Of a DNA stretch of 64,000 nucleotides, positions 34,927-47,685 are shown in pieces. The translations under genes and the position numbers were made by a program. The notes under the pieces were generated by a model, which made no database searches, was not told where the DNA came from, and saw nothing but the letters and a program-made list of their open reading frames with translations. Source of the DNA: Polydactylus sextarius (Eukaryota > Chordata > Actinopteri > Polynemidae); contig CM028916.1 in the NCBI GenBank assembly GCA_016801845.1, positions 20,820,014 to 20,884,013 of the forward strand. Reading direction: 5' to 3'. Numbering within the stretch: position 1 is the stretch's first letter; each line of letters opens with the position of its first letter.

Positions 34927-37900
34927 AGTATCAGTCGATCGTTGCAATTTAATTACTACTATTACTATTATCGCTGTCATGTTCAGTCAGTTGCTCGTCT
35001 CATTTGAATAGATTGTGCTTTTTTATTTTTTAGTATCTTCATAATTATTTTATGTATCTACATTTCACAGACAACAGCACTTGTGTTTTACTCTCTAATC
35101 GGTATTATTCCCCAAACTCCCGTGTTCATCTGGCTCTAGTCCTCAAATTACATACAGTAAGAATTGCAACTTGGAACATCACTAGCAGGAAACTTAAGAT
35201 GCCACTATCCTCCAACAATAACCCCAATGATTTAACATTGCTCAATAGCATTTCTCCTTTATCTTCTGTTTGGGTGTAATTGGATCAAAATTTATAACAA
35301 AAACAAGATAATTTATCATTAAATCATATTGCAAATAAGTGAATCTTGCGTTGATGGACAGAAACTGACACAGAAAACACAAACTTCCAATCAGCCATCA
35401 CTGTTTATTTTCCAGTATTGTATTCAAGTTGAGCTATCTGTGTTTACCAGTTGATTCATTTAATCTGTGTAATGATCCCTCATTTCCTTGGAGAATGTTT
35501 GTTTACATGTGTGAATGATTGTGTGTGTTTCACTCTCTCGCTCTGCAGTGGCATCGGCCTAGCGTTGTGTGAGAGGCTGCTGGCTGAGGACGGTCATCTC
35601 CGTCTTTGTATGGCCTGCAGGAACATGCAACGAGCCGAGGCCGCCCGCTCTGCTCTGCTGACATCTCATGCCAATGCACAGGTAGATCTGCTACACCTGG
35701 ATGTGGGCTCTGTGCAGTCAGTACTCAGTGCCGCTCAGGAGATCAAGGCCAGGTAAAGAAAACCCACTGTGACACAAGGACTTCCTAACTGCACTGTATA
35801 CATGACACTGCTATGAGTATGAAATTGATCAATCTTGGATGCACTTGTGTTTTTCTACAGGTACAACAGAATTGACTTTTTATATCTAAATGCAGGGATT
35901 ATGCCCAATCCACAAGTGGATGTCAAAGCTTTTTTCAAGGGTCTGTTCTCCAGGTAAGTTGCCAGAATCACTTCTTGATATTAACTTTAAATTGTTTATT
36001 ATTATTATTAAATTATATTAGCTTAAAGGTGACAGATAATCAAAAAGCGTTGTTACCTGGTCTTCGTTGAAGAACGGTCGTCCACCCACATTCAGGAGCA
36101 AGTGAAAAGTGTTAGAAATTCTGAATGTCTCCTTTTCATAGAAATTCCTCTTTAAGTAATGTCGCTAGAAAATGGGTCAATTTCAAAAACGGTTGTTTGT
36201 GACATCAAATGTATCTCACTGCCCCCCCACTCTGACTCCATTCCCTCCGCCTTCAAAGCTGTAAAAAGATGGTCTGTCTGTGTTACGAAGCCGGTGAACT
36301 TACAATCATTTGAGTGACAGTGAAGGCAGCCAATCAGTGTCAAGTGCTTGCGTTTCATGATGAGGTTGCCAGTTAAGCCTGAAAAGATGCCAAATAGGTA
36401 AAAACCATGCATTTAAAACTCCCACCCTAAAATATCTTTCTGAGAGGTTTTTATAAAGCTTCTAAACGTGACACATCTAACCAACATTTTATTGTGTATA
36501 TGTCACATCAAAGAATCAAAACCCCGTTCAACCATTCTCTGTCACCTTTAAAGTTATCCAGCAGTATACCAGTACATGTTGTCTCTGTTGTTACAGCCAT
36601 AGCAGTAATATACTTTCTTGCTGCAGGAATGTCATCAACATGTTTTCAACAGCAGAGGGTCTCTTAACTCAGCAGGATCGCTGCAACTCAGATGGACTGC
36701 AGGAAGTTTTTGCCACCAACCTCTTTGGCCATTTTCTTCTGGTACATATGTGACTTTAAATCAAAATCTCAATGATAGCTAATCCCATGATTTAACATAA
36801 ATAGTTCTATCTTTGTAGCAACATAGTGCAGTAACATTACACTAGTTATCCTGACTTGGCCTGATCTTCATGTCTCTGCAACAGATCCGGGAGATGGAGC
36901 CTCTGCTGTGTAAAACAGGCCACACGTCTCAGGTTGTGTGGACATCCTCGAGTAACGCCCGCCGTTCTGCCTTTAGCATCGAGGACATACAGCACAGAAA
37001 TGGGACGGAACCCTACAGCTCCTCTAAGTATGCTTCAGACATGCTCAGCCTGACACTGAACAGACACAAGAACAGTCAGGTTTGTCTGTCACACACTAAT
37101 GACACAGTAATGATCATCAATGCAAACTCCAGTTTATACTGAGATTCTATTTTTTCTGAAAATGTCAAATATCACAAAAAAATCAATGGGAATGAAATAG
37201 TAAATATGTACACAGAGGTAGAGTTGAGTCAGTTAGAATAATTTTATTTATTTGGCATTTATCTGGAACCTATTATATTATGATATATTCCTTTAGCTTT
37301 ATTGGTCCTCCATAGTAATAAAATCAGATTAAGATGGTGTCTTATCTATTTTTGTTTTAATAAGATTGAAAGAGCTACCAGATATTAACACAGAGAGGGT
37401 GTAATAGGTGTAATTAAAGCTATTCCTGTCATTTATCCTCTTCCATCCGATTTATGCCTTTATGACAGGAAATAATGTTTTATTATAAACTGGTTTGAAA
37501 ATGTCTCATATTTTTTTCATTAAACATTCATCTATAATAGTAAGTACATTTTTCTTCTTCTCTTTGTGACAGGGCCTGTTCTCCTCTGTGATATGCCCAG
37601 GACTGGTGATGACTAATCTGACCTATGGTATCCTGCCCCCATTCTTCTGGACTCTCATCATGCCCATCATGTGGCTGGTGAGTGTTTTTATTAATTTATT
37701 CATTATTTTGTTCATGCCAAAAACATCTTTCCCAAATGTCACTGAAGTTTTGTATGAACTGTCTCATGTTCCTATGAACTGTTTCTAGATCAGGATCTTC
37801 ACTAATACATTCACACTAACACCATACAATGGAGCAGTGGCCCTGGTATGTTGTCAAACCATTCATGTGAAAAGTACCTTACAGATGTTTATCTCTACAA

Positions 37901-38348
37901 CAGATGTAAAATAAACATGGATTCCTGCTCTGCTCTAATTCACAGCATTGGCTGTTTCTTCAAAAACCAGAGTCTCTGGATCCAAGAGCAAAATATCACA
38001 GTTTAACATCAGGACTTGGAACAAACTACACTCAGGCTCAACAAGTGAGTAACTAGAGACGATTAACATCACAGAGATACAACTCACGTCCATGTAACAG
38101 AGCGCTAGGCAAGGATAGATAGAGATGTAACATGATAGGCTGCTGATCAGCTGTGTAACATGCTTTATTTACATGGAATTGATTCAACTATCCTGTATGT
38201 GCTTGTGTTTCAGATGGACATCGACGATGAAGTGTCTGAGGTTCTCTATTCAAAGCTTCTCCAACTGGAGAAAGTAGTTAGAAAGAAACTGAGTGAGAGA
38301 AACGCTGATGAAAAAGCTCAACAGTGCTACGTCAGTAAGGTAGAGTGA
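34428..38348 (+). CDS. hsd17b7: hsd17b7, 3-keto-steroid reductase / 17-beta-hydroxysteroid dehydrogenase 7
   Basis: HSD17B7 is an ER-membrane short-chain dehydrogenase. It reduces the 3-keto group of zymosterol-type intermediates during C4 demethylation in cholesterol synthesis and can also convert estrone to estradiol. Nine exons join in phase: 34428-34462, 35549-35752, 35861-35953, 36627-36741, 36885-37079, 37573-37677, 37789-37845, 37946-38044 and 38214-38348 (stop TGA). The product is 345 aa (human 341). Visible are the cofactor motif TGANSGIG (residues 8-15), LYLNAGIMPNP, the catalytic serine stretch VVWTSSSNARR, and the YSSSK catalytic pair (Y193 and K197). A hydrophobic helix GILPPFFWTLIMPIMW is followed by a C-terminal helix (LYSKLLQLEKVVRKKL). 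Intron 3 carries a TTAA-flanked miniature element. The poly(A) signal is AATAAA at 38605-38610. Confidence 0.97.
34877..34925. repeat. (GT)n microsatellite in hsd17b7 intron 1
   Basis: Uninterrupted GT dinucleotide run. The rest of this 1.1-kb first intron shows nothing else. Confidence 0.95.
36023..36551. mobile_element. TTAA-flanked MITE (piggyBac-like) in hsd17b7 intron 3
   Basis: The element starts ttaaaggtgacagataat (36023) and ends attctctgtcacctttaa (to 36551). These are inverted repeats of about 18 bases with one mismatch, and both include TTAA at the outer edge, the target site of piggyBac transposases. It has no coding capacity. A related partial copy lies at about 21410-21501 in the opposite orientation. 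The superfamily is inferred from the TTAA boundary only. Confidence 0.8.
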
Positions 38349-38630
38349 GTCTTTAGTAAAGGAAATGGGCCGCGTGCATTGTTTTTAGATGAGACTGAAA
38401 CAACCATACTTCTTCTACCTCGGTCAGTCACAAAACTTTGATTTGTGTTCAGTCATCAGAGTAAAGGTACTTCTGAGGTGATTCACTGTACTGTTAAAAA
38501 AAAAAAAAAAAAAAAGATTTAAAAAAATTGCAGCACATGACAGTGAAGAACTAAATTGTAAAAAAAAATAGAAAAATATAAGTATTCATTTACAGTATGT
38601 TTTGAATAAAAAGAAGAATATATTGTGTAA
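38349..38630 (+). other. hsd17b7: 3' UTR of hsd17b7
   Basis: Short A-rich UTR with an A homopolymer near 38497 and AATAAA at 38605-38610. Confidence 0.65.
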
Positions 38631-40020
38631 ATGTAGACTTGTGTATGAATCTTCACATTGCTCCAACATGTTTTGTGGTTATGCTCTGAGCTGTATCAAC
38701 AGCTCTGACCTGCTCCTTTGAGAAGGACTGAAAAATACCTGTATGGACTTCTCTTGAGCCACTTTATGTTTTCTACAATAATACTCATATGACTTAATGT
38801 ACCGTTTTAATATATATTAACATACCTTCATGCTGGGCATGGCTACACTGTGAAGTACAGTAAATGTTTGTGTCCTGTCAGATCGACACTAACACAAGTG
38901 TCATGTGTTGCCTCTTTATTCTCGTAATGTAGACACCACCATCTGATAGCTGTGTCGCATTTCCTCTACAACAGGCTTCTCACTTTACAAGCTTTAATTA
39001 GCTGTTTGGTTTATGGTCCTGTTTCCTGATGTCATGGACTCCTGCACTCATCTGTGGCTTCTTTCACCCACTTTATGAACTATAATGTAGTTAGCTGACA
39101 TTCTTTCAATAGATTAAACACCGTCCATGATCTGCATCAGGCCTAAGAAAATATATGAATGAATGAATCACCTTTAAAATACTTTGTGGTAATATCAGCT
39201 GTCATACTGATTTACACATGATATGCCTTTTTGACATCTCAGGTTAAAGTACATCATTATATTTTCTCATCAACTGAATGAAAATGTACAAAATATGTTT
39301 TTTTTCCCAAACAATATAATCAATCATTTTATAAAATACATTGTATTGTGTTCTTGTACCAACTGTACATTTATTATTTTCTTGTACTGAAGTACTTTAA
39401 TAGCACTGTACTTTATTTAAGTTAAGATCTTTGTTTTTGCAGTGTCTTACAGACATTTAGTTTGAATCCTGAAATCCTTTATGAGCATGATGTGCAGTAT
39501 GACTTCCAAACACACTCTCTGGGTCTGAGTTTCACGCTCGTCTCTTAAATCAAAAGCACATGACTTGAAATTGCACGACTGAAAAGTGAGATAAAGAAGA
39601 TCATGTAGTTGCACCATGTCCACACCGTGTCAGTTTTCTCAGTGATGTGAGGAGTAGACTCAGCCTCAGTATGCTACCACCAGCTGTTGCTCAGCTTGTC
39701 CCAACTGGCTCCAACCCCACACCATTTGGCCGCTTTATATAAACTGACAAATCCCACTTAATCTCATGATATGCATGTCTACAGCTGCAGCATAACTGCA
39801 CGTGCTAGACTGAGTTTTTAATAGCACAGTTTTATATCAGTAAAGAGATATGTTAGAGGTGTCTGTCCTGTAAGGAAACATGCATTTATTTATGTATTGT
39901 TTAGCACGCTTTTATTTTGTTGTTGATTTCTTTAACATGTGACGTCCTTTCATAAAACCAGGATTATTCCAGGGAGGACATGAACGCACATCGTTACATA
40001 ATGTAAATAAAAACATTGCA
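38631..40020. other. Intergenic spacer between hsd17b7 and serbp1
   Basis: No gene is supported. The segment near 39240-39430 has scattered acttaagta-like phrases that might be a very old copy of the MITE family seen at 19352. The last 200 bases become GC-rich as the serbp1 promoter approaches. Confidence 0.55.
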
Positions 40021-40183
40021 GCCACCGCGTGCTCAGATTGGTGCGCGCGGCGCGATGTCCCGGATGGTGCTCGCACCGGAAGAGAAGGGGCAGCTCTCCC
40101 AGCCATCTTGTGGCAGCATCCAGCGAATTGTTCGCATCAAGCCTCGTAGAATCGGAGGTGAATCCCGCTGAAGGGGCGCCATC
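40021..40183 (+). promoter_or_regulatory. serbp1: serbp1 5' UTR / promoter-proximal GC-rich segment
   Basis: Base composition changes sharply from AT-rich to CpG-rich (ggtgcgcgcggcgcgatg and similar) and stays so into the first coding exon, as expected of a housekeeping CpG-island promoter. No TATA box is seen. The transcription start is not determined. Confidence 0.5.
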
Positions 40184-43100
40184 ATGCCCGGACACCTGCA
40201 AGAAGGCTTCGGCTGCGTCGTAACCAACCGGTTCGACCAGTTATTGGACGATGAGTCCGATCCGTTTGAGATCCTGAAAGCAGCCGAAAACAAGAAGAAG
40301 GAGGGGGCCGCCGCTGGTTCAACGAAGACCGCGGCTCAAGCCGCCAAGCAGCCGAAGAAGGAGTCACAGAAGGACAGGAAGAACCCGCTGCTGGACAAGA
40401 AGGAAGAGTCCCAGGCTCCGGTCCCGCTGAAGAAAGAGGGTAACACTGCCGCCGCCGTGTCGCTGCTTGTGCACTGCGTGTTTATTTTCATCGCTTAGTA
40501 TCAACTTGTCATGTGCAGCCTTGGTTAGCTGCGTTAGACGCTGCAGCTCTGAGCTTCACTCACTCAGCGTGAGGTCAACATGGACCCTGTCCTGTTGTTG
40601 TTTTTATTAGAGGACACACAGTAAATGCTCAGGCCGAGGCTGGCTGGAATACTCAGCTGTAAGACAAACAAACAAACAAAAAAATACATTATAAAAATAA
40701 AATAAGAAAAAACAACTAAAGAGCCTTGCGTCGCACAAATGATTTCTATCAGCATCCGCCAGGAAGGTGTAGTGTTGGGTTACTGTGCTGGATGATGCTC
40801 TGCGCTGATGGCAGCTGCAGGGTTTGCAAAGCAAATGAACAGTCACCTGCGTCCTGAGCAAACACACACACACAATGACTGCCTTTTGTCCCATGGATGA
40901 TGGCTTCCCACGTTTTTTAATCTTGATGTAAAATAACAACAGGAGATCAGTATTTTTTATTAGAAGTGTATTGATGTGCATGATATTAAACATGTCTGCT
41001 AAAATGCCCATTATAATTCTAACTACGATTAAAATCTCTTTAACTCCTGTCCCCCTCCATGACCTGCAGGTATCAGGCGGGTCGGTCGGAGACCAGATCA
41101 GCAGGGTCAGCCTGGTTCTCAGCACCAGGGCGGACAGGGCGAAGGGCGACCTGGAGAAAAGAGGCCGGACCGGAGACCTCCTCGAGAGCGCCGTTTTGAG
41201 AAGCCCACTGAGGACAAGCCCGAGGGAGGTGGAGAGTTCTCTGTAGACAAGTGAGTATCTGTGATGAGCACGAGTGACGACAAGCATATTTAAATGTGCT
41301 GATAAGCCCGCGGCTGTCTGCTGCGATTACAGAATCGGTGTGGGGTATGCTGGGATTAACTGTTTGTAACTACTGATATCATCTTAACTCACTTGACCTC
41401 AGCATTACAGTGCAGTCATCTGTAGGCGAGACATTAATGTTACCACCTGACATTAAGAGCACATACATCTGTGTGTGGATGATAAGTGTGGTTCCTCTTC
41501 TATGTCCATCAGGCCTTTTGGAGACAGGCCCCCACGAGGGCGTGGTAGCGGCCGGGGTGGGCGTGGTGGAAGAGGTCGGGGAATGGGCCGAGGAGATGGC
41601 TTCGACTCCCGTGGGAAACGAGACTTCGACAGACACAGCGGCAGTGACAAATCGTGAGTCAAACATACCAGAGGCCAGAAATAGAAATGACTGAACAAAG
41701 TCTTTTATTATCAAGACGTGCTGTCTGAACTCTAAAGCTGATCTACGTTTTTAAAACGTTGGTGGCTCTGTTGTAAACGTCTGTGTTGGTTTGAAACTCA
41801 CTGACCCAATAAGTGTTATGGCAGTTACACTTCACATGATGATACTTTTACACTTGAGCAATGGTCTGACCTAAATGGCATCTCAAGGGTTCCTTGATGA
41901 CGCCTCAGATTAGGATCAATCCCCCTACACTCATCTACTTTTCACTACAGATCAGAGGATTGTTGTTGTTGGTTTTCAGAAATACTTCCTTTGTAGGATA
42001 CAGGTATTTTTAGACAGCACTCATCAGTGTGCCTTTTTTCCTCTGTTTTGGCTCCAGCAATCAGAAAAGTGAGGAGAAGCGCACTGGTGCTGGATCACAC
42101 AACTGGGGCAACGTGAAGGATGAAGTGAGGTGAGTTTTTACAAACACATTTGGTCTGATTATCTGAGCTTTTACTGTCTGAAGGGAGATTTGTAGCAGTA
42201 TATCAGTGTATCATAGTATACCAGCTAATCTCAGGCACTTCTGATTAGGGGCGGGCGGTATAAACAGTATGAAAATAAATATAAACAGCAATAAAAATAA
42301 ATTTGATTATAGATTTCATACCTGCCTATCGCGATAGGTCATTATGTCATCAAAATGACGAACACACACACACAGCACTTTGTAAACAAACAAACAATGT
42401 CTCTGCTAAGAGTGGAGGTCTTGTAGATTCTAAAACTACAAGTTTTGTCATGATACTTAAAAATGGACTGAATTAGCAGCGAGACCGTTCAATAAACACG
42501 ATCATAAATACTGTCTTACCTTTGTTTTCTTGTTTAGTAAATCCACAGCGTTAGCGCCTCATACCCTAAACCACTACATCTCCCAGGATGCTTTGTGAGC
42601 AGTTATTGGTCAAAAATCGTTTTTTTCCCACCTGGTAACAGGCTGTGATTGGACGAGAGGCGAAAGACCTCTACTCTGGGTCACTTGCATGTCCCCCCTT
42701 ATAACTGGTGATTTGTTTAATTTACGTAAAAAGCGGCTTCTAATTTAAACTACTCGCAAAGTTTTCTAGAAATTTTTCTATAACTGCAGTTTTGCACAAT
42801 AAATTTTGTTGACATAACTTTCTTGACTAATTAATAGTTTAGAACACAACTTCCTGCTAGAATGCCTTTACTATGGGCATATGGTACTCATTCACAAACA
42901 GTTATATTGAAATGTACATACCAAAGTATACCACAATATACAGTTTATCATCTATGGTTCAAATTATGCTGCGATATAAATTTTAGGTCATATCGCCCAC
43001 CCCTACTTCCCATATCTGAAAGATCTGGTTTTGCAAAAATGTGGATGGAAAATCACTGCCAAAGAAAGAAATGCGTCTAACTTGGTCTCCCATCTTTGAG

Positions 43101-46027
43101 GACACCATCCCTCCATGGAGATCCACTTTTAAACAGTTAAACAACATTTTAAACAGATGCACACTGACTTCAATCTGACCCCATAAGGAAACACACGTCT
43201 CCTGACTCATCTGTTGACACAAGTGTGTCTGTGAAGATACAGACAGGATCGGTCTGTCCTGTCTATTGTATAATAGCTTGACAATTTATTATTTATGTAA
43301 GTTAAACAAGCTATTGATTAAAGGAGACAGTAATGTGTTGATTAACTCTCCTGTTAAGTCAGAACATTTTTTTTTTTGAAAGAGTTATGTGTGTTTTATT
43401 AACATTTGTATCATCTGTGGTGTTTCTGGGTCAGTTTGACCCAGCCACATTTAGTGGTGCAATAGGTCACACTATTGTGCTTTCCAGCTCAATAAACACA
43501 CACACACACACTTCAAAACTACAGATGCTACAGATGTGTAAACCTGACTTCATCACAACTTCTGATCTACCTACATGGGCCACACACACACAAACACTTG
43601 AAAGCAAACGGTGTTCCAACTGCCAGATGTGCGTTGGGCCTGTGTATCTTGTGTCTTGTCTTGAGCCAGACAACTCACATGATACACATTTGTAAACGTA
43701 CATCTGAAAGCTTTGATATGCTTTTCCCCAATTGGGGACAAGATAGTGAAAATAATTCAGAATTTCTGAAACAAGTTCACTGTGTCGTAAATAGGAAGAC
43801 AATGTGAAAGTTAATTCATATTAAACATAATCATTAGTTTCAATTGGACACAAAATATTTGAAAAGAGCTCCACTGTAACCAGCATAGGTCATAACAATC
43901 CAATAAAATAATGTATAATAGTAAATGTTTGATACTTTATGTCACTTAACATTTTCAGTGCAGGACTTCAAGACTTATAGTACATAGAATACTTCTACAG
44001 GGCGGTGTTGCAAGTGAAGCGTGAGCGCTGAAGAATTGCATAAAAACTGTATTGATGAGGTGAATATATGTGTTGTGTTCCAAGTGAGGCTGAACAGACG
44101 GCTGCTCCAGAGACGACCCCGGAGGGAGAGGAGAATGCACCTGCCGGCTCAGAGAACAAGTGAGTGTCCATTTCCTGTCAGATCTTGAGTTATCAGTGGT
44201 GTTTGGGTGTTCGGGAAAGGAAAGAAGCTCAGTCATGACATTGTGATTATTTCTCGTCTGTCACAAACACTATTTCTGCATGTGTTGGGGATAAACATTG
44301 TCTGCGAGCCTCAGGATTAGGGAACACGTATAGAGCTAAGAGGATCTGGCTGTTGGAGGTTTACGTCTGCCACGCTGTCTCTTGCTGGCTCTGCAGGGAA
44401 AACGAGGTAGAAGAAGTGAAAAACGAAGGCCCCAGAGAAATGACCCTGGATGAGTGGAAGGCCATGCAGGACAAGGAGCGCACCAAGGTGGAGTTCAACA
44501 TCCGTAAGCCCAACGAGGGAGCTGACAGCCAGTGGAAGAAAGGATATGTGCTGCACAAGTCCAAGAGCGAAGATGTAAGTGTGAAATATTATTAATATTT
44601 TCTCTGTGACCTGAAACATTAAGATCTCAATTTTCTACTTTAGACCAAAAATCCAAGACACCAGAGAGTCTTTAATCTTGGAAAGCTTTGGTCTTCTTTG
44701 AAACATTGTTCTCAGTCTTTTTCACAAGTTGTCATGACGTTACATCTGTCCAGACCTTTGTACTGATTGTTTTTTGTTTGAATTTTCAGAGGCCAGTTGG
44801 TGCTTTGATCGATACCACAGAGACGGAAGCAGAGTCTCACACTCTGTACCACAAGGTGCCTGCACCCCTCGCACAGCATATGAAAACACACACAGGGTTC
44901 ACAATGTGTAGAAGTACCAGTTTCAGTAAATGGGAGGTGGTTTAATTCACTTTTGTTTGTTTGTTTGGACAAACGAAGCGAAGAATCTAAAGTACTATGC
45001 AATACAAACAATTCACACGTTCAAACACTTGGTTATTATTTGATAGAGGACCTTAAACTACAGGTCGCAGTTAGTTTTTTAACACACCTGTCATCATCTG
45101 CAGAGCACCACTGACGAGACCAGTGACCACCATTTCCGCAAACCAGCAAACGACATCACATCTCAGCTGGAGATCAACTTTGGAGACCTAGGTCGTCCTG
45201 GCCGCGGTCGCGGAGGAGCACGCGGCGGCAGAGGGGGCCGCGGCGGGGGAGGCAGCAGGACGGCACGCGGGGGAGGACGGTCTGAAAAGGTAATAATAAA
45301 AACTGTTGTTGCTGCAGACGACGACAGAAGTTGAGTGTCCCTCGCGAACGATGGAGTTCAGCGACTCGGTACGGGCTGGAAAAGCAGCAGTGGAACAGCG
45401 AGGCACTGAAATAACAGACCAGTGAACGCAAGCTCTATAATGGAAAACTCACTGACCTCATGACAGGGGTGAGGCACAGTTGTGTAATGATAGTGAACGG
45501 TTGGGGACTTAATAATAATCTCTCACATTTGTTATTTTGTCTGTAAAATATTAATATAACGATATAATATTACGTTTGAGAATGTCATAAAGCCCTAGTT
45601 TACATATTCAGAACACTGTGAGTGAAGTTCTCAGATATTTTCATATTATGTTCATAGAAAACTAACAATAATACTCTTAGTGTTATAAAATAATCAAAAG
45701 CAAAAGGATTTGTCATGCAACATAAGTTTAGTGTACACACACATATGTGTGTGTGTGTGAAAAATCAGTTGTTACAGCAGCAGACACAGCAATGAAACAA
45801 TGACGCATATTTCCCGGCTTAATCATTTAAGAATCCAATCAAATATTTAGTCATTTAAATATGACTTTGTGTAATTTATATTTATACGGCAAAAAATTGG
45901 ATTTGTAGTCGTAGCAGCTTTTAATTAAAAACCATCATTAACCTTGGTGTGTGTTTTCCCCCATCAGGCCAGTGGAGCGTCAGTTCCCAACGTGGACGAT
46001 CCTGAGGCCTTCCCAGCTCTGGCCTAA
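40184..46027 (+). CDS. serbp1: serbp1, SERPINE1 mRNA-binding protein 1 (PAI-RBP1)
   Basis: SERBP1 binds mRNA and the 40S ribosome, and keeps idle 80S ribosomes inactive together with eEF2. Eight coding exons join in phase: 40184-40439, 41070-41250, 41513-41653, 42058-42129, 44085-44159, 44397-44574, 45104-45289 and 45968-46027. They give 382 aa. The N-terminus MPGHLQEGFGCVVTNRFDQL is the family signature. Later come KESQKDRKNPLLDKK, GIRRVGRRPDQQ and a first RGG box (about residues 150-175). GDGFDSRGKRDFDRHSG follows, then SHNWGNVKDE and the HABP4/PAI-RBP1 core EMTLDEWKAMQDKERTKVEF. Next are HHFRKPANDITSQLEINFGD, a second RGG box (RGRGGARGGRGGRGGGG) and the terminal DDPEAFPALA. Human SERBP1 is about 400 aa, so length is normal. 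A possible extra 66-nt cassette exon lies at 44790-44855 (see findings). Whether this is the a or b paralogue of teleosts cannot be told. Confidence 0.97.
42248..43003. mobile_element. Non-autonomous DNA transposon in serbp1 intron 4
   Basis: The left end ggggcgggcggtata is matched by the inverted right end tatcgcccacccc, and TA lies directly outside both ends (42246-42247 and 43004-43005). The AT-rich interior contains no reading frame. Motifs such as the cgatat block near the ends are familiar from abundant fish MITEs. TA could be a target duplication (Tc1/mariner type) or part of the terminal repeat. Confidence 0.65.
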
Positions 46028-46949
46028 AGGCTCCTGTTCCACCACCAGCCCACCCATCAGCCCTTCCGGGGCCCCTCCTCTACGAGGCTTGCATGCTTAC
46101 CACATCTTCAAGTATATAAGAAAAAAAAAAAAAAAAAAAAAAGATTTTAATGACAAAAAAGACTGTCATCCCATACCACTCACACCACCAGAGGACTAAA
46201 AATTTTACCTGTTTTAAAGGAGAACAAAAGACAAAAAAAAAGACGGAAAAAAGGACCTCTTGTTACACTGAAGTTTTGTATTTAGGAACATGAAAGCAGG
46301 GATGTTTTCATACTCTTTTCTTTTTTTTCAGAGATTATGCATACTTCATTGATATTTTTTTGTGCTGCTTGAATTAATGCATTTCTGCGATTAGGTTGAA
46401 GTGTGTGATCTCCTCTCCTGAAGCCCTTCCCCCTCCCTTATTCCCACATGACTTCAGCTCAGTATTATGGGGTCATCTTAGACATGACTTTCTACTGGAG
46501 TTTTTTGTCCTCCAGTAAAACACACTGATGTGGTAGCACTTCACTACATAGGAAACTTGTACTAGATATCTGAAGTATGGCTTAACATGCATTTAAAGTG
46601 TAATTACGCTGATCCTGACTGCCCATCCTCCTTTGTGTGGCACACATTCAGGATGGGTAGTGAGGCAAAGTGACTTCCTACTAAAGCTTGGTGTTTTTCT
46701 GCTTGTTGTGCAGTGAAGGTAAATGCCTGTTTCCTGTTTTTATTTTGATAGCTTGCCTTTTTTTGGTGGACCAGTGGTTAGTAATGCTTTGTATTCCCCT
46801 GATCCAGATGTGCTACCTGTGTTTTCAGGGTGTCCCAGGGCCCAACATGTATCTTTAGGCTGGTCCTCTTAGGTCATACAGACTGTACTACTTGTAACTT
46901 CAGGACCACTAAGCAGACATTTTTTTTGGTTTTGTTTTGGTTAAGGTTG

Positions 46950-46958
46950 TGTGTGTGT

Positions 46959-46993
<35 letters not shown>

Positions 46994-46996
46994 CGT
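46950..46996. repeat. (GT)n microsatellite in the serbp1 3' UTR
   Basis: GT dinucleotide run with a few C interruptions. Confidence 0.9.
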
Positions 46997-47513
46997 TTGC
47001 GCAGAAAAGCGTGAAGCTGAATGTATGGATTTGACAGCTAGTTGCTTAGAGTTTTAAGTATTTCTCTGCTGTGAACTTGCTGTTCTCAAACTGTAAACTG
47101 CAAGTTCTCACCTGAAGTAGTTCATACTTGTCTTTTAAGAAGTGATTGTTGCAATCTAGGTGAGGAAGCTAGGTAGATGGTGGACATATCTCGCTCTTTA
47201 GAGTATCTGTAATGTTTTTTCAGATCTCAAAGCACTTGGTTTTTTTATCAGCACCAATCCTCTGAAGATTGTCCTCCCCTTCTGTGAACCATATTTGCTG
47301 TTCTTCTGTATTTTATTTTATCTTATTTTGTTTTACCAGTGCAGCAGCACCAAATGCATAATTTGTCTGAAAGAAATGTCAGCTGTCATTGTGGAACAAT
47401 CACAAGCTACAGAATGTAATGTAAGGTAATGGTGCTTTTAGCCACCTGTGTCAGCATTCCCAGTGAGCTGTTTTTTTAATTTCACATTGGGTGGGGTGGG
47501 GGGAGTTACTGGC

Positions 47514-47569
47514 GACATTAGGGTCTGAATTTTAAGCTTTACATGCTGTGCTCTGCAAAGACTTGCTGG
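47514..47569 (+). repeat. Copy A of a 56-bp direct duplication
   Basis: gacattagg, then ctgaattttaagctttacat, then gctctgcaaagacttgctgg. The last 24 or so bases are identical to copy B at 48621-48677 except at one position. This copy lies at the end of the serbp1 3' UTR. Confidence 0.8.
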
Positions 47570-47685
47570 TGATGCACTGATACAGACGGCGGGAGCAGTT
47601 TTCTTGTAGGACTGTTTGAGCCACATGACGGTGAAACTTTCTCTGCAAACATCCCTGTTCTAATAAAACTGCTTTAGAGGTGTTA

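Larger units (their letters stand above)
46028..47685 (+). other. serbp1: Long 3' UTR of serbp1, poly(A) signal 47662-47667
   Basis: About 1.65 kb without coding potential lie between the stop and AATAAA at 47662-47667. The UTR includes an A homopolymer (46121-46142) and a GT microsatellite (46950-46996). A 56-base segment (47514-47569) recurs at 48621-48677. A long 3' UTR is usual for SERBP1 mRNAs. Confidence 0.7.

Noticed and set aside
40607..41287. 226-codon minus-strand open frame
   Set aside because: Antisense to serbp1 intron 1 and exon 2; the open frame follows from the GC-rich, arginine-coding sense strand.
42400..42900. Possible alternative exon in serbp1 intron 4
   Set aside because: The segment lies inside the TIR element, lacks a conserved reading frame, and the flanking exons already join in phase.
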